Below the pieces are notes generated by a model. The model was not told the DNA's origin. It did not search any database and worked only from the letters and a program-made list of their open reading frames with translations. A program made the translations under genes and the position numbers. A stretch of DNA of 64,000 nt from Lachnospiraceae bacterium (lineage in GTDB: Bacteria > Bacillota_A > Clostridia > Lachnospirales > Lachnospiraceae). Where the stretch lies: positions 68,130 to 132,129 of the forward strand of contig JAFXDD010000003.1 of assembly GCA_017516285.1 (NCBI GenBank), written 5' to 3'. The first letter of the stretch is position 1; each line of letters opens with the position of its first letter. Below, piece by piece: positions 1 through 8,557 of this stretch.

Positions 1-2
1 AA

Positions 3-329
3 ACGGTAAGTGTGTCCGGTATCGTAGAGGAAGGAATTGCATATATGAAAGAGAACTGCCACAACCCGGATTTGACCATGAATGCGCTGGCGGAGTATCT
101 GGGGGTCAGCTCCGTGACACTTTCCGTAGAGTTTAAAAACGAAATGGATATTAAGCCATCGGATTATCTGGCAAATCTGCGTATGGAAAAGGCGAAGGAA
201 TTGCTCAAAAATTCGGATATGCGTATTAAAGAAGTCAGTGTTCAGGTTGGATATGAGGATGACAGAGTATTCATGAGACGGTTTAAAAAATATACTGGTA
301 TGACGCCGGGAGAGTATCGCAATAGTTAA
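3..329 (+). CDS. AraC-family transcriptional regulator, C-terminal DNA-binding part (5' end outside window)
   Basis: The visible 109 codons form one AraC-type DNA-binding domain with two helix-turn-helix units. The first is around LTMNALAEYLGVSSVTLS. The second is around MRIKEVSVQVGYEDDRVFMRRFKKYTG, which ends in the family signature (GYED..F.R.FKK..G.TPGEYR). The frame is open upstream to the window edge, so the GTG at 12 is probably not the true start and a sensor domain lies outside. The stop is 23 bp before the first gene of a long catabolic run on the same strand. A role as its activator is a position-based inference. Confidence 0.85.
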   Translation, partial: TVSVSGIVEEGIAYMKENCHNPDLTMNALAEYLGVSSVTLSVEFKNEMDIKPSDYLANLRMEKAKELLKNSDMRIKEVSVQVGYEDDRVFMRRFKKYTGMTPGEYRNS

Positions 330-352
330 AGACAAACAGGGAGAATGAGTAT

Positions 353-1090
353 ATGAAGATTTTAGCAATAGGAAATAGTTTTTCAGAAGATGGTACAAGG
401 TACTTGTATCAGATAGCGAAGGCTGCGCAGATAGATATGAAGGTAGTGAATTTGACAATCGGGGGGTGTCCGTTAAGATTGCATTTTGCAAATTCCATAG
501 AAAATAACAGGAACTATGGTATGCAATTAAACGGTATGGCTTCCGGATTTAAGGTATCCATCAGGGAAGCACTGCTTAGCGATGAGTGGGATGTGGTTAC
601 CATCCAGCAGGTAAGCAGCGCCAGCCCACGGTATGAAACCTTTCAGCCATATTTAAATTATATGGCAGACTACATCCGGATGCATGCGCCAAAGGCGAAG
701 CTGTATTTACAGCAGACCTGGGCTTATGAAGAGGGCAGCAAGCGTCTGTGTGAAGAATTAAGATATGAAAAAGCAGAGGATATGCTTAAGGATATTCAGA
801 CATCTTATCAGCAGGCGGCGAAAGAAATTCATGCTGACGGTATTATTCCTTCCGGGGAAGTGATGTATGAAATGATAAAGCGGGGTGTAGAGAAGGTGCA
901 CAGAGATACCTTCCATGCCAAGCTCGGAATTGGCAGATATGCCATAGGGCTTACCTGGTATGCGACACTGACAGGAAATGATGTGATGAACAATCCTTTT
1001 ACGGATTTGGTGGAAGAGGCTTCTGAGGAAGATATGCAGATTGCCAGAAAATGTGTCAGGGATATTGTGTTCGGTGCCGATAAGCAGTAG
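353..1090 (+). CDS. DUF4886 protein, SGNH-hydrolase-like
   Basis: A 245-residue protein beginning MKILAIGNSFSEDGTRYL. The GNS (Ser9) resembles block I of SGNH/GDSL hydrolases, and the layout fits the DUF4886 family found in carbohydrate loci. There is no signal peptide or membrane segment, so it should be cytoplasmic. A likely role is esterase, for example deacetylation of sugars, but the substrate is unknown. A GGGAGAATG-type ribosome site precedes the ATG. It opens a run of ten closely spaced genes. A paralogue with the same GNSFS start lies at 31654-32406 on the other strand. Confidence 0.85.
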   Translation: MKILAIGNSFSEDGTRYLYQIAKAAQIDMKVVNLTIGGCPLRLHFANSIENNRNYGMQLNGMASGFKVSIREALLSDEWDVVTIQQVSSASPRYETFQPYLNYMADYIRMHAPKAKLYLQQTWAYEEGSKRLCEELRYEKAEDMLKDIQTSYQQAAKEIHADGIIPSGEVMYEMIKRGVEKVHRDTFHAKLGIGRYAIGLTWYATLTGNDVMNNPFTDLVEEASEEDMQIARKCVRDIVFGADKQ

Positions 1091-1127
1091 ATTTTGTCTG
1101 AATACTTGACGAGGGAGTGTGAGAGAG

Positions 1128-2618
1128 ATGAGTGAAAATGTAATTACTTACACCACACCGGAAGCGGTGGGTGTTCCTTCAGAAAAAATAGAACAGTTTA
1201 TTAAACGTTTAGAAGACAAGCAGCTTGCAACACACAGCTTGATTTTGGCGCGTGGTAACCAGATTTTCTTTGAGCATTACTGGGAACCTTTCCACAGAGA
1301 ATTTCAGCACAGAATGTACTCTGTGAGCAAGAGCTTTGTGTCACTGGCAATCGGATTTCTGGAGCAGGATGGCAAAATTAATTTGGATGACCCTATCAGC
1401 AAGTATTTTGCAAAGGAGCTGGAGCATCAGAAGGATGAAAATATGCGTAATCAGACCATTCGCCATATGCTGATGATGAGCACTGCAAAATCAGACTGGG
1501 GGTGGTTTCGGGCGAAAGCACCGGATCGTGTACAGCGTTATTTTGACAATCCGAACGAGTTTTCCAGACCATCCGGCACAATTTTTGAATATGATTCCTC
1601 CGGAAGCTTTGTGTTAGGTGTTTTAGTAGAGCGAATTACCGGAATGCCGTTTATGGAGTATTTGCGTGAAAAGATGTTCCGGGAGATTGGAGTATCCGAG
1701 AAAGCATATTGTCTAAAGTGTCCCGGTGGACATTCTTGGGGAGACTCCGCAGTGCTCTGCAGACCAATTGATTTATTCTTGGTAGCACGTTTTGTATTAA
1801 ACGGTGGCAAGTGGAATGGCAAGCAGATTTTGAACGAGGCGTACATAAAAGCAGCTACTGCTAAACAGGTGGACAATAATTATTTTAATATGAATACATG
1901 GAATACCCAAGGGTACGGTTATCTCTTTTGGAGAACCTACCAGGATTCTTTCTTCTTTAATGGTATGGGCAGTCAGTTTGCAGTATGTGTACCTCATAAG
2001 GACTTGATTATGGTAATCAATTCCGATAATCAGGGCAAGGATACGCTGAGAAGTTTGATTATGGACAGTTTCTTTGAGCTGATTGTGGATGGCGCGAATG
2101 AGAATGTCTTGCCGGAAAATGTAGCAACACAGACAAGTCTTAAGGAATATACAAAAGGGCTGAAACTTTTTGTGCAGCCGGGACAAGCACATTCAGAATG
2201 GGAGAATCGTGTAAATGGTGTGACCTGGCACATGAATGAAAATCCTATGGGTATTACAAAATTCCGCATTACCTTTGAAGGTGATAAGGGATGCTTTGCG
2301 TACACCAATGAGCAGGGGGACAAGCAAATTTTCTTTGGAATGGGACACAATGAGTTTGGTATATTTCCACAGGAAGGGTATTCCGCAGATGTGGGTAGCG
2401 AGTATGCACCGGGTAATTTCTACAAATGTGCGGCTTCTGCAGCCTGGACAGAGGAAAGCAAGCTGCAGATTATGGTGCAGATCATAGACCGGTACTTTGG
2501 CAACATGACCATGACCTTTGGGTTTAAGGATGGAGAAGTTGGTGTATTTATGCATAAGACCGCAGAGTGTTTCCTGGATGAGTATCAGGGATATGGGCAC
2601 GGAAAGAGAGAGGAATAG
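1128..2618 (+). CDS. serine hydrolase, beta-lactamase class C / esterase-like
   Basis: A 496-residue protein of the PF00144 serine hydrolase family. The SxxK motif is SVSK (Ser65, Lys68) and the second motif is YDS (Tyr155). The roughly 190-residue C-terminal part resembles the lipocalin-like tail of some class C-like esterases. There is no signal peptide, unlike secreted beta-lactamases, so an intracellular esterase or amidase acting on carbohydrate or peptide substrates is more likely than antibiotic resistance. I chose ATG 1128 because GAGGGA at 1111-1116 is well spaced from it and too close to the in-frame GTG at 1119. The stop is 2 bp before the next gene, indicating an operon. Confidence 0.82.
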   Translation: MSENVITYTTPEAVGVPSEKIEQFIKRLEDKQLATHSLILARGNQIFFEHYWEPFHREFQHRMYSVSKSFVSLAIGFLEQDGKINLDDPISKYFAKELEHQKDENMRNQTIRHMLMMSTAKSDWGWFRAKAPDRVQRYFDNPNEFSRPSGTIFEYDSSGSFVLGVLVERITGMPFMEYLREKMFREIGVSEKAYCLKCPGGHSWGDSAVLCRPIDLFLVARFVLNGGKWNGKQILNEAYIKAATAKQVDNNYFNMNTWNTQGYGYLFWRTYQDSFFFNGMGSQFAVCVPHKDLIMVINSDNQGKDTLRSLIMDSFFELIVDGANENVLPENVATQTSLKEYTKGLKLFVQPGQAHSEWENRVNGVTWHMNENPMGITKFRITFEGDKGCFAYTNEQGDKQIFFGMGHNEFGIFPQEGYSADVGSEYAPGNFYKCAASAAWTEESKLQIMVQIIDRYFGNMTMTFGFKDGEVGVFMHKTAECFLDEYQGYGHGKREE

Positions 2619-2620
2619 TC

Positions 2621-3460
2621 ATGAAAGTTTATAATTGTTTCCCAGGTGGAAGATATAAGGCATTGACCATGAGCTACGATGACGGCATTGTGGATGATGA
2701 GCGTTTGGTACATATTTTTAATGAGAACGGAATCAAAGGCACCTTCAATCTCAATGCGGGACTTTTGGAAAATTCCAATCGTATACAGAGGGAACGGATT
2801 AAGGAATTGTATCAGGGACATGAGGTGGCTACCCATGCTTATACGCATCCGACCCTTGCCAGATGTCCGCTGGTGGAAGTAGCAGCAGAGATTTTAAAGG
2901 ACCGTGCAGAACTGGAGGACATTACCGGACAGTTGGTGCGCGGGCACGCCTATCCAAACGGTTCCTATAGTGAGGAAATCATGGATTTATTCCGAAAGCT
3001 GGGAATTGCTTATGGGCGTGTAACCAGTCCGCATCCGGCAGGCGGTATGAAAGCGTATGCGTTGCCGGAGGATCCGTTGGAATGGCGTCCAACCTGTCAT
3101 CACGGAGATCCGACTCTTATGGAACGCGGTGAATGGCTGGTAAATTATAAAACCAAGCAGTATTTGAGATTAATGTATGTGTGGGGACACAGTTATGAGT
3201 TTCGTAAGGATAATAACTGGGAACTTATAGAGAGCTTCTGTAAGCTGGTGGGTGGTCATGAGGACATCTGGTATGCTACCAACATTGAAATTATTGATTA
3301 CATGGAAGTACTGAAAAGTCTGAGGTTCTCAGCGGATGGTACACGCGTATATAATCCGTCTGTACAGAGTGCATGGCTGACGGTGGAGCTTGACTATGTG
3401 GTAGAGGTTCCGGGCGGTGCCTATGTGGATTTAACAGAGGCGGTCAAGTTTGCAGACTAG
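2621..3460 (+). CDS. polysaccharide deacetylase-like protein (NodB/CE4-type)
   Basis: A 279-residue NodB-type deacetylase. Motif 1 is TMSYDDG (Asp20/Asp21) and the metal-binding motif 2 is H72-AYT-H76 followed by P. CE4 enzymes remove N- or O-acetyl groups from sugars using a divalent metal. There is no signal peptide, so it probably works on imported oligosaccharides. Nearly the whole protein is this domain, with a short beta-rich C-terminal tail. It starts 2 bp after the serine hydrolase and runs to the ribosome site of the CapA-like gene. A paralogue lies at 35163-36008, sharing the WGHSYEF and EDIWYA.NIEI.DY segments. Confidence 0.88.
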   Translation: MKVYNCFPGGRYKALTMSYDDGIVDDERLVHIFNENGIKGTFNLNAGLLENSNRIQRERIKELYQGHEVATHAYTHPTLARCPLVEVAAEILKDRAELEDITGQLVRGHAYPNGSYSEEIMDLFRKLGIAYGRVTSPHPAGGMKAYALPEDPLEWRPTCHHGDPTLMERGEWLVNYKTKQYLRLMYVWGHSYEFRKDNNWELIESFCKLVGGHEDIWYATNIEIIDYMEVLKSLRFSADGTRVYNPSVQSAWLTVELDYVVEVPGGAYVDLTEAVKFAD

Positions 3461-3473
3461 GAGGAATATGAGT

Positions 3474-4625
3474 ATGAAGATGATTTTTGCAGCGGATATG
3501 TCGTTTAATTTTTTGGATTGTTTTCCGGGAAAGGAACAGGTCGTTCATGCCATGGCAGAAGCAGCTGAACTTCTCCGGAAAGCAGATTATAGCATGGTAA
3601 ATCTGGAAAATATTTTTGGAAACAAGGAGGATGGAGAACCGATTATCAAAAGCGGTCCCAATCTGATTTCCGAGGACTCTTTTGGAGAATATGTGCATGC
3701 GCTTAAGCCGGATATTGTGGGAATGGCAAACAACCATACGAAGGATTATGGAGAAGGTGCCATGTTTCACACCATGCAGTTGCTTACAGAGCACGGGTAT
3801 ACCTGTATCGGTGCAGGTCACAATCTCCAAGAAGCATACCGACCGGCAAAAATTTCTAAGGATGGAGTAAATGTCGCGGTAATCGCCGTGTGTGAAAATG
3901 AATTTGGTGTTGCTACAGAAAACCAGTCCGGAACCGCTGGCTATCGCCTGGGAATGGTAAGTGCTGCCATAAGGAACGCTTTGAAGGAAGGATACAAGCC
4001 GATTATTTATTTCCATGGTGGTAACGAAGGGAATCCTTTTCCATCTCCGGGGAAGGTAGAATTGTATCGTCACTTTATTGAATTGGGAGCAGAAGCAGTA
4101 ATTGCGATGCATACCCACTGTCCGCAAGGGTATGAGTACTATCAGGGAAAGCCGATTGTGTATAGTATGGGAAACTTCTTCTTTCCAAGAGCGGAGCAGA
4201 ATAAATCCTGGTTTTACGGTTACATGAGTGAACTGGAGTTTACAGAAAATGGGGTTCATTTGGAAATTCATCCATATAAGTTTGATTTTGAAAAGCTTAC
4301 GGTGTTGAAAGGGGAGGAAAAAGAACGGTTTCTTAAATATATGCAGTGCTTGTGCGAACCGTTGTGTGATGTAAAGAAGCTACAGCAACTTTTTGACAGC
4401 TGGTGTCTGACACAGGGGTATGCAGTACTCTTGACCAGATATAGGGAGGAACTGTTTGAAGACGGTCATGCCTTTGAAGTGAGAGGATTAAAAAATCTTT
4501 TTAACTGTGAGGCGCATAACGAGCTGATGAAGAATACTTTTATGATGTTATTTGAGTCCCGCGTGGAAGCGGCAAGACCGGGGATAGAGCAAATTAAAAG
4601 TCTCCAAAACATGGAATGGATGTAA
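3474..4625 (+). CDS. CapA-family (PGA_cap) metallophosphatase-like protein
   Basis: A 383-residue member of the CapA/PGA_cap family (calcineurin-like fold). Visible hallmarks are FAADMSF near the start, VNLENIF, MANNHTKDYG (NNH metal motif), the HGGNEG region, and AMHTHCPQGYE followed by YSMGNFFF. CapA proteins are known from capsule (poly-gamma-glutamate) synthesis, but this copy lacks a membrane anchor and sits among sugar hydrolases, so it may be a soluble phosphatase or ligand-processing enzyme here. ATG 3474 is preferred because AGGAGG at 3459-3464 lies 9 bp upstream. ATG 3468 would be too close. The AGGAGG overlaps the stop of the preceding gene. Confidence 0.82.
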   Translation: MKMIFAADMSFNFLDCFPGKEQVVHAMAEAAELLRKADYSMVNLENIFGNKEDGEPIIKSGPNLISEDSFGEYVHALKPDIVGMANNHTKDYGEGAMFHTMQLLTEHGYTCIGAGHNLQEAYRPAKISKDGVNVAVIAVCENEFGVATENQSGTAGYRLGMVSAAIRNALKEGYKPIIYFHGGNEGNPFPSPGKVELYRHFIELGAEAVIAMHTHCPQGYEYYQGKPIVYSMGNFFFPRAEQNKSWFYGYMSELEFTENGVHLEIHPYKFDFEKLTVLKGEEKERFLKYMQCLCEPLCDVKKLQQLFDSWCLTQGYAVLLTRYREELFEDGHAFEVRGLKNLFNCEAHNELMKNTFMMLFESRVEAARPGIEQIKSLQNMEWM

Positions 4626-4642
4626 GAAGGGAGTGGTATCTT

Positions 4643-7183
4643 ATGGATTTGAAAAATATTCCATCCTCCTATCATCCGGCGTACACCTGGCTTTGGAACA
4701 GTACCATTACAAAGGAAGGCATTCGAGCGCAGATTGAGGAAATGTATGAAGCCGGTATCCGTGCTTTTTACATTATTGGTGAACCGAAGGAATTCCGACC
4801 TGACAGAAGGCGCACGTATCTTTCACCGGATTATCTATCCGAGGCGTATGTGGAACTGGTCTATTATGCTTTTCAGGTAGCGGAAGAACAGGGGATGTAT
4901 ACTTGGCTATACAATGAAGGAGGTTTTCCATCCGGTATGGCCTGTGGGCAGATTAGAAAAGCACATCCGGAACTGGCCCAAAAGACGATTGTTTCCGAAA
5001 AGGTGTTAGTGCTGGCGGGTACAGTGTATGCAGAGCCGGAAGGGTGTCTTGCGACGTTTGCAGTGGAGGCATCAGATACGGATGCATCGGAGAAGCCAGT
5101 TCTTACGCGCATTACGAGTGGTGTTGTGTTTGCGTCAGATACCGAAGTGACACAGTACTTCATGAAGGATGCCACTTTACTTACGGATATTCAGTCTGAC
5201 AACGCGGAGTTAAAAAACACGGAGCTTTTTTTGGAACTTACCCATGAAGCCTTGAAGGCAAAGTTTGGAGAACATATGGGTAAAGAAGTGACCATGATGT
5301 TTGATGATGAGGCTGCTATGGGGCGTTGGACCAGAGGACTGGACCGCATGTTTTTGGAAAAATACGGTTATGATCTCTGTGACTATATGCCGTATATTGC
5401 TTGTACATTGGAGCCGGAAACGGAAGCGCAGTTCCGTGCAAAATCTGATTATTGTATGCTTTGCGGCGAGCTGGTTACTGAGAATTATTTTCAGGAAATG
5501 CGAAAATGGCTGAATAAGCACAATATGCTTTCCGTAGGACATCTAGACAGGGACAATTGTTCGGATGCGCCTTTTATCAAGCGTTATGGCAATATGATGA
5601 AGATGCTTCGTCAGTTTGATGTGCCGGGAATAGATGTTATCTGGAGTCAAGTATCTTATCCGCAAAACGGAAAATGCTGTTATGAAGGTAATAGTTTCTT
5701 TCCGAGACTGGCTTCCAGCGCAGCCCGACAGCAGGGACACAGTAAGTGTTTGACGGAAAGTTTCGCGGTGTACGGCTCCCATGTGACGCCGGAAGAGATG
5801 CGCTTTGTAGTGAATTTCCAAGCGGTACGTGGCATCAGCCTGTATAATTTTATGGTGGTTTCTTACAGCAGAGAAGGCACGCTTTGCCACCAGTTTAGAC
5901 CAAGCTTTATCAAGGAAAATCCGGGTATGGACTGTTTAAGACAGATTAATGAGTACACGGCACGCCTGTCGTATATCTTGCAGGAAAGTAAGGCAGAAGT
6001 AAATACGGCTTTATATTATCCGCAGCGCACCATTTGTGCTGGTGGTGAAATGAGTAGAAGAGCCTGCCTGACTTTTGATGATATGGGGCACATGCTGGAA
6101 GAAAAGGGCATTGTGTTTGATATTATTGACGAGGAATTTGTGGAACAGGCACAGCTGGATGGAAGCACCCTGGTTGGAGAACACGTTTCTTATGAAAATG
6201 TTTTTGTGCCGAAGGTAGACTGGGATGCCGGCGCGGTGTCGGAAGGAACATTAGACTGGTTATCCGGTGTAGGACTGGAACCGGCTTCTGTACTGGAAAA
6301 GCTGGCAAAGACCGGAAAGCAGTATCAGCCTTGTTTTGAAAGAAGCTGCAAGGATATTTTGGCACGTAAGCTTTTGTTTGCAGATGGCAGCGAAGGTTAT
6401 TTTATCTGCAATACCAGCGGGGAAACGGTAGAGGATACGGTTACTTTGCATACGGATAAACTGCTTTGTGGCTTGGATTTGTATAATGGTGAGTTGTACG
6501 AAGTATCTTACCAGAAAGTTTGTTGCATGGATACGGTAACAGAGAAAGAGAGTCGTGGCAGCCTGCATGTTCCAGTGAAACTTTTGCGTGGTGAAGGATT
6601 GATGCTGTGGCTGACCGAAGAATCACAGGTGACCAAGAAAGATTGCTTATGGAGTGGCGCATGGGAATGTAATGGACAAATGGCAGAACTAGCGGATTTT
6701 ACTTCCTATATCAGCCGCAGATATACCATTGACCCGAAAGAAGGGGGAAGAAACAGCTACTATGACTTTGCAGAAGAGAGCAGGCAATGTGAAGGCCTTT
6801 CTCAGGATGGCGGTCTCGGTGAGTGGCCGAAGGATTTTTCCGGCGAGGTGACGTATATCACGAAGCTGACCGGAATTGTAGCCGGCAAATGGATTTTGGA
6901 CCTGGGCGAGGTAAGGCATTTTGCCAAGGTATACTTGAACGATCAAAAGGTCGACGAGGTGACTATGCCGCCGTACCGACTTATGTTGGGAAATTTGCAG
7001 GAGGGCGACGAACTCAAAATTGTAGTAGCCAATACCATTGCAAATGTTTGTCACAATGCCGAATTCTTTGCGTTGCAGCATCCGGCAGAGGTAGGACCAT
7101 ATCACGAAAAAATGATTGTGCATGAGGCGAAGGCACCGGCAGGAGGTCTGTTGGGACCGGTACGACTTTGGAATGTACAATAA
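4643..7183 (+). CDS. large glycoside hydrolase, GH106-like (alpha-L-rhamnosidase type)
   Basis: An 846-residue protein. The N-terminal part (WLWNSTITKEGIRAQI, MYEAGIRAFYI, then a Y.SPDYLSEA segment) resembles the catalytic start of GH106-type glycosidases (W.WNG.ITKEGI...M...GI). The middle resembles a TIM-barrel with conserved acidic and aromatic stretches. The last 150 residues (WPKDFSGEVTYITKL... WILDLGEVRHFAKVYLND) form a galactose-binding jelly-roll domain typical of such enzymes. There is no signal peptide, so the substrate is probably an imported oligosaccharide. ATG 4643 has GAAGGGA about 10 bp upstream. The in-frame ATG at 4616 overlaps the previous gene and lacks a site. Family assignment is tentative, hydrolase function likely. 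Confidence 0.65.
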   Translation: MDLKNIPSSYHPAYTWLWNSTITKEGIRAQIEEMYEAGIRAFYIIGEPKEFRPDRRRTYLSPDYLSEAYVELVYYAFQVAEEQGMYTWLYNEGGFPSGMACGQIRKAHPELAQKTIVSEKVLVLAGTVYAEPEGCLATFAVEASDTDASEKPVLTRITSGVVFASDTEVTQYFMKDATLLTDIQSDNAELKNTELFLELTHEALKAKFGEHMGKEVTMMFDDEAAMGRWTRGLDRMFLEKYGYDLCDYMPYIACTLEPETEAQFRAKSDYCMLCGELVTENYFQEMRKWLNKHNMLSVGHLDRDNCSDAPFIKRYGNMMKMLRQFDVPGIDVIWSQVSYPQNGKCCYEGNSFFPRLASSAARQQGHSKCLTESFAVYGSHVTPEEMRFVVNFQAVRGISLYNFMVVSYSREGTLCHQFRPSFIKENPGMDCLRQINEYTARLSYILQESKAEVNTALYYPQRTICAGGEMSRRACLTFDDMGHMLEEKGIVFDIIDEEFVEQAQLDGSTLVGEHVSYENVFVPKVDWDAGAVSEGTLDWLSGVGLEPASVLEKLAKTGKQYQPCFERSCKDILARKLLFADGSEGYFICNTSGETVEDTVTLHTDKLLCGLDLYNGELYEVSYQKVCCMDTVTEKESRGSLHVPVKLLRGEGLMLWLTEESQVTKKDCLWSGAWECNGQMAELADFTSYISRRYTIDPKEGGRNSYYDFAEESRQCEGLSQDGGLGEWPKDFSGEVTYITKLTGIVAGKWILDLGEVRHFAKVYLNDQKVDEVTMPPYRLMLGNLQEGDELKIVVANTIANVCHNAEFFALQHPAEVGPYHEKMIVHEAKAPAGGLLGPVRLWNVQ

Positions 7184-7222
7184 CATGCCTGTGTAATAAA
7201 CAACAACCCGGGAGGAAGAGTA

Positions 7223-7945
7223 ATGCAAATTGCAGAAAAGTTGGCAAAGAAGGCCAAAGATAATAGACAAGAAGCACCGGTTACCATTGCTTTCTATGGA
7301 GACAGTGTAACCCAAGGCTGCTTTGAACTGTATAAAGTAGGGGAAGCAGGACATCAAACGGTTTTTGATAAGACGAGTGTTTATCATGCGAAGATTGCGC
7401 AGATTCTGTCCGTTCTCTATCCTACAGTGCCGGTGAATATAATTAACGCCGGAATCAGCGGAAATGGTGCCAAAGGTGCATTGAAAAGACTGGAGCGGGA
7501 CGTACTGAAGTTTCATCCGGATTTAACGGTGGTGTGCTTTGGTTTAAATGACAGCGGCGGAGGGCTGGAGGGCTTACAGGATTATAAAGATTCCTTAGAA
7601 CAGATTTTTAGTCAGTTAGAAGATGTCGGTAGTGAAATCATCTTCATGACACCGAATATGATGGCGACCGAGGTGAGCTGTCATGTAACAGATTCTCATT
7701 TTATAGCAATTGCTGAGGATGCCTGCAAACGCCAGAATGAGGCAATCATGGATCAGTATATGCAGGCAGCCAAAGAGGTTTGTGCGCAGCAAGGAGTCCG
7801 CGTGTGCGATTGCTACGAAAAGTGGAAAGCACTGGCGGCAAGCGGGGTGGATGTGACGGAGCTTCTTGCCAATAAGATCAATCATCCTACCAGAGAAATG
7901 CATTGGTTGTTCGCATACTCTTTGGTAGAAACGATGCTAATGTAG
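7223..7945 (+). CDS. SGNH/GDSL-type hydrolase (probable carbohydrate esterase)
   Basis: A 240-residue SGNH hydrolase. Block I is FYGDSVTQG (Ser28), the block II glycine lies in NAGISGNG and block III is FGLND. The final His is in NHP (His221), but the Asp usually three residues before it is a Lys here, so the catalytic acid is atypical or the esterase uses a dyad. There is no signal peptide. In pectin-related loci such proteins are often acetyl esterases, which fits the neighbouring deacetylase-like and GH genes. GGGAGGAAGAG precedes the ATG. Short 5' spacing keeps it in the operon. Confidence 0.85.
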   Translation: MQIAEKLAKKAKDNRQEAPVTIAFYGDSVTQGCFELYKVGEAGHQTVFDKTSVYHAKIAQILSVLYPTVPVNIINAGISGNGAKGALKRLERDVLKFHPDLTVVCFGLNDSGGGLEGLQDYKDSLEQIFSQLEDVGSEIIFMTPNMMATEVSCHVTDSHFIAIAEDACKRQNEAIMDQYMQAAKEVCAQQGVRVCDCYEKWKALAASGVDVTELLANKINHPTREMHWLFAYSLVETMLM

Positions 7946-7957
7946 AAAGGAAAAATT

Positions 7958-8530
7958 ATGAAGACAGTAAAAGATAAGTATATTTTAGTTGGTGCAGATT
8001 TTGCAGGTTTTCCGTTAAAGGAAGCGGTAGTGGCTCATTTACAGGCAAAGGGCTGGAAGGTAACGGACGTTGGTGTAAGAACCGATTCTGATCCGGATGA
8101 CACGGATTTAATGTTCCACCGAGTAGGTTTAAGAGCTGGTGCTATGATCGCAGAAGGCGAGTTTGAGAGAGCGCTTCTTTTCTGTGGTACCGGTATGGGT
8201 ATTCATATTGCAGCCAGCAAGTGCCCTCATGTACATGCAGGCGTAGTAGAGAGCGTTCCGGCAGCACTTCGTGCGATTACCGGTAATGGTGTATACGTGC
8301 TGGCAATGGGGGCTTTTTATGTGGCTCCTCAGATGGGCTGTGACATTGCAGATGCATACTTAAATGCAGAGCTGGGCAGTGGTTATGAGTGGTGGTACAA
8401 CTTCTATGAGTTCCACAAGCTTGCTATTGATGAACTGGAAGCTTTTGATTACGAAGCGTATAAAGCAAACGGTTTTAAGGTAAATAAGCTGGGCGATTTC
8501 TCATTAAAGCTGGAAGTAAAGCCAGAATAG
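7958..8530 (+). CDS. RpiB/LacA/LacB-family sugar-phosphate isomerase
   Basis: A 190-residue protein of the RpiB/LacAB isomerase family, which interconverts aldose and ketose sugar phosphates. The first half shows the fold (YILVGADFAGFPLKEAV, then DVGVRTDSDPDDTD) and the catalytic Cys motif FCGTGMG (Cys76). The usual S.R.HN.AN...G segment is replaced by AALRAITGNGVYVLAMGA, and there is a roughly 40-residue extension rich in aromatic residues. It is therefore a divergent subgroup, probably for a less common sugar phosphate made by the surrounding hydrolases, rather than the housekeeping ribose-5-phosphate isomerase. It is in the operon with AAAGGAAAA before the ATG. Confidence 0.82.
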   Translation: MKTVKDKYILVGADFAGFPLKEAVVAHLQAKGWKVTDVGVRTDSDPDDTDLMFHRVGLRAGAMIAEGEFERALLFCGTGMGIHIAASKCPHVHAGVVESVPAALRAITGNGVYVLAMGAFYVAPQMGCDIADAYLNAELGSGYEWWYNFYEFHKLAIDELEAFDYEAYKANGFKVNKLGDFSLKLEVKPE

Positions 8531-8557
8531 TGGCAGGTATGTAAGCGAGGGAAGATT

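Noticed and set aside
1119..2618. Beta-lactamase-like protein as an antibiotic resistance gene.
   Set aside because: It has no signal peptide, has YDS in place of YxN, and sits within a carbohydrate operon.
3444..4271. Long antisense open frame under the CapA gene.
   Set aside because: No ribosome site, no recognisable domain, and the plus-strand gene explains the region fully. The same applies to other antisense frames in the operon.
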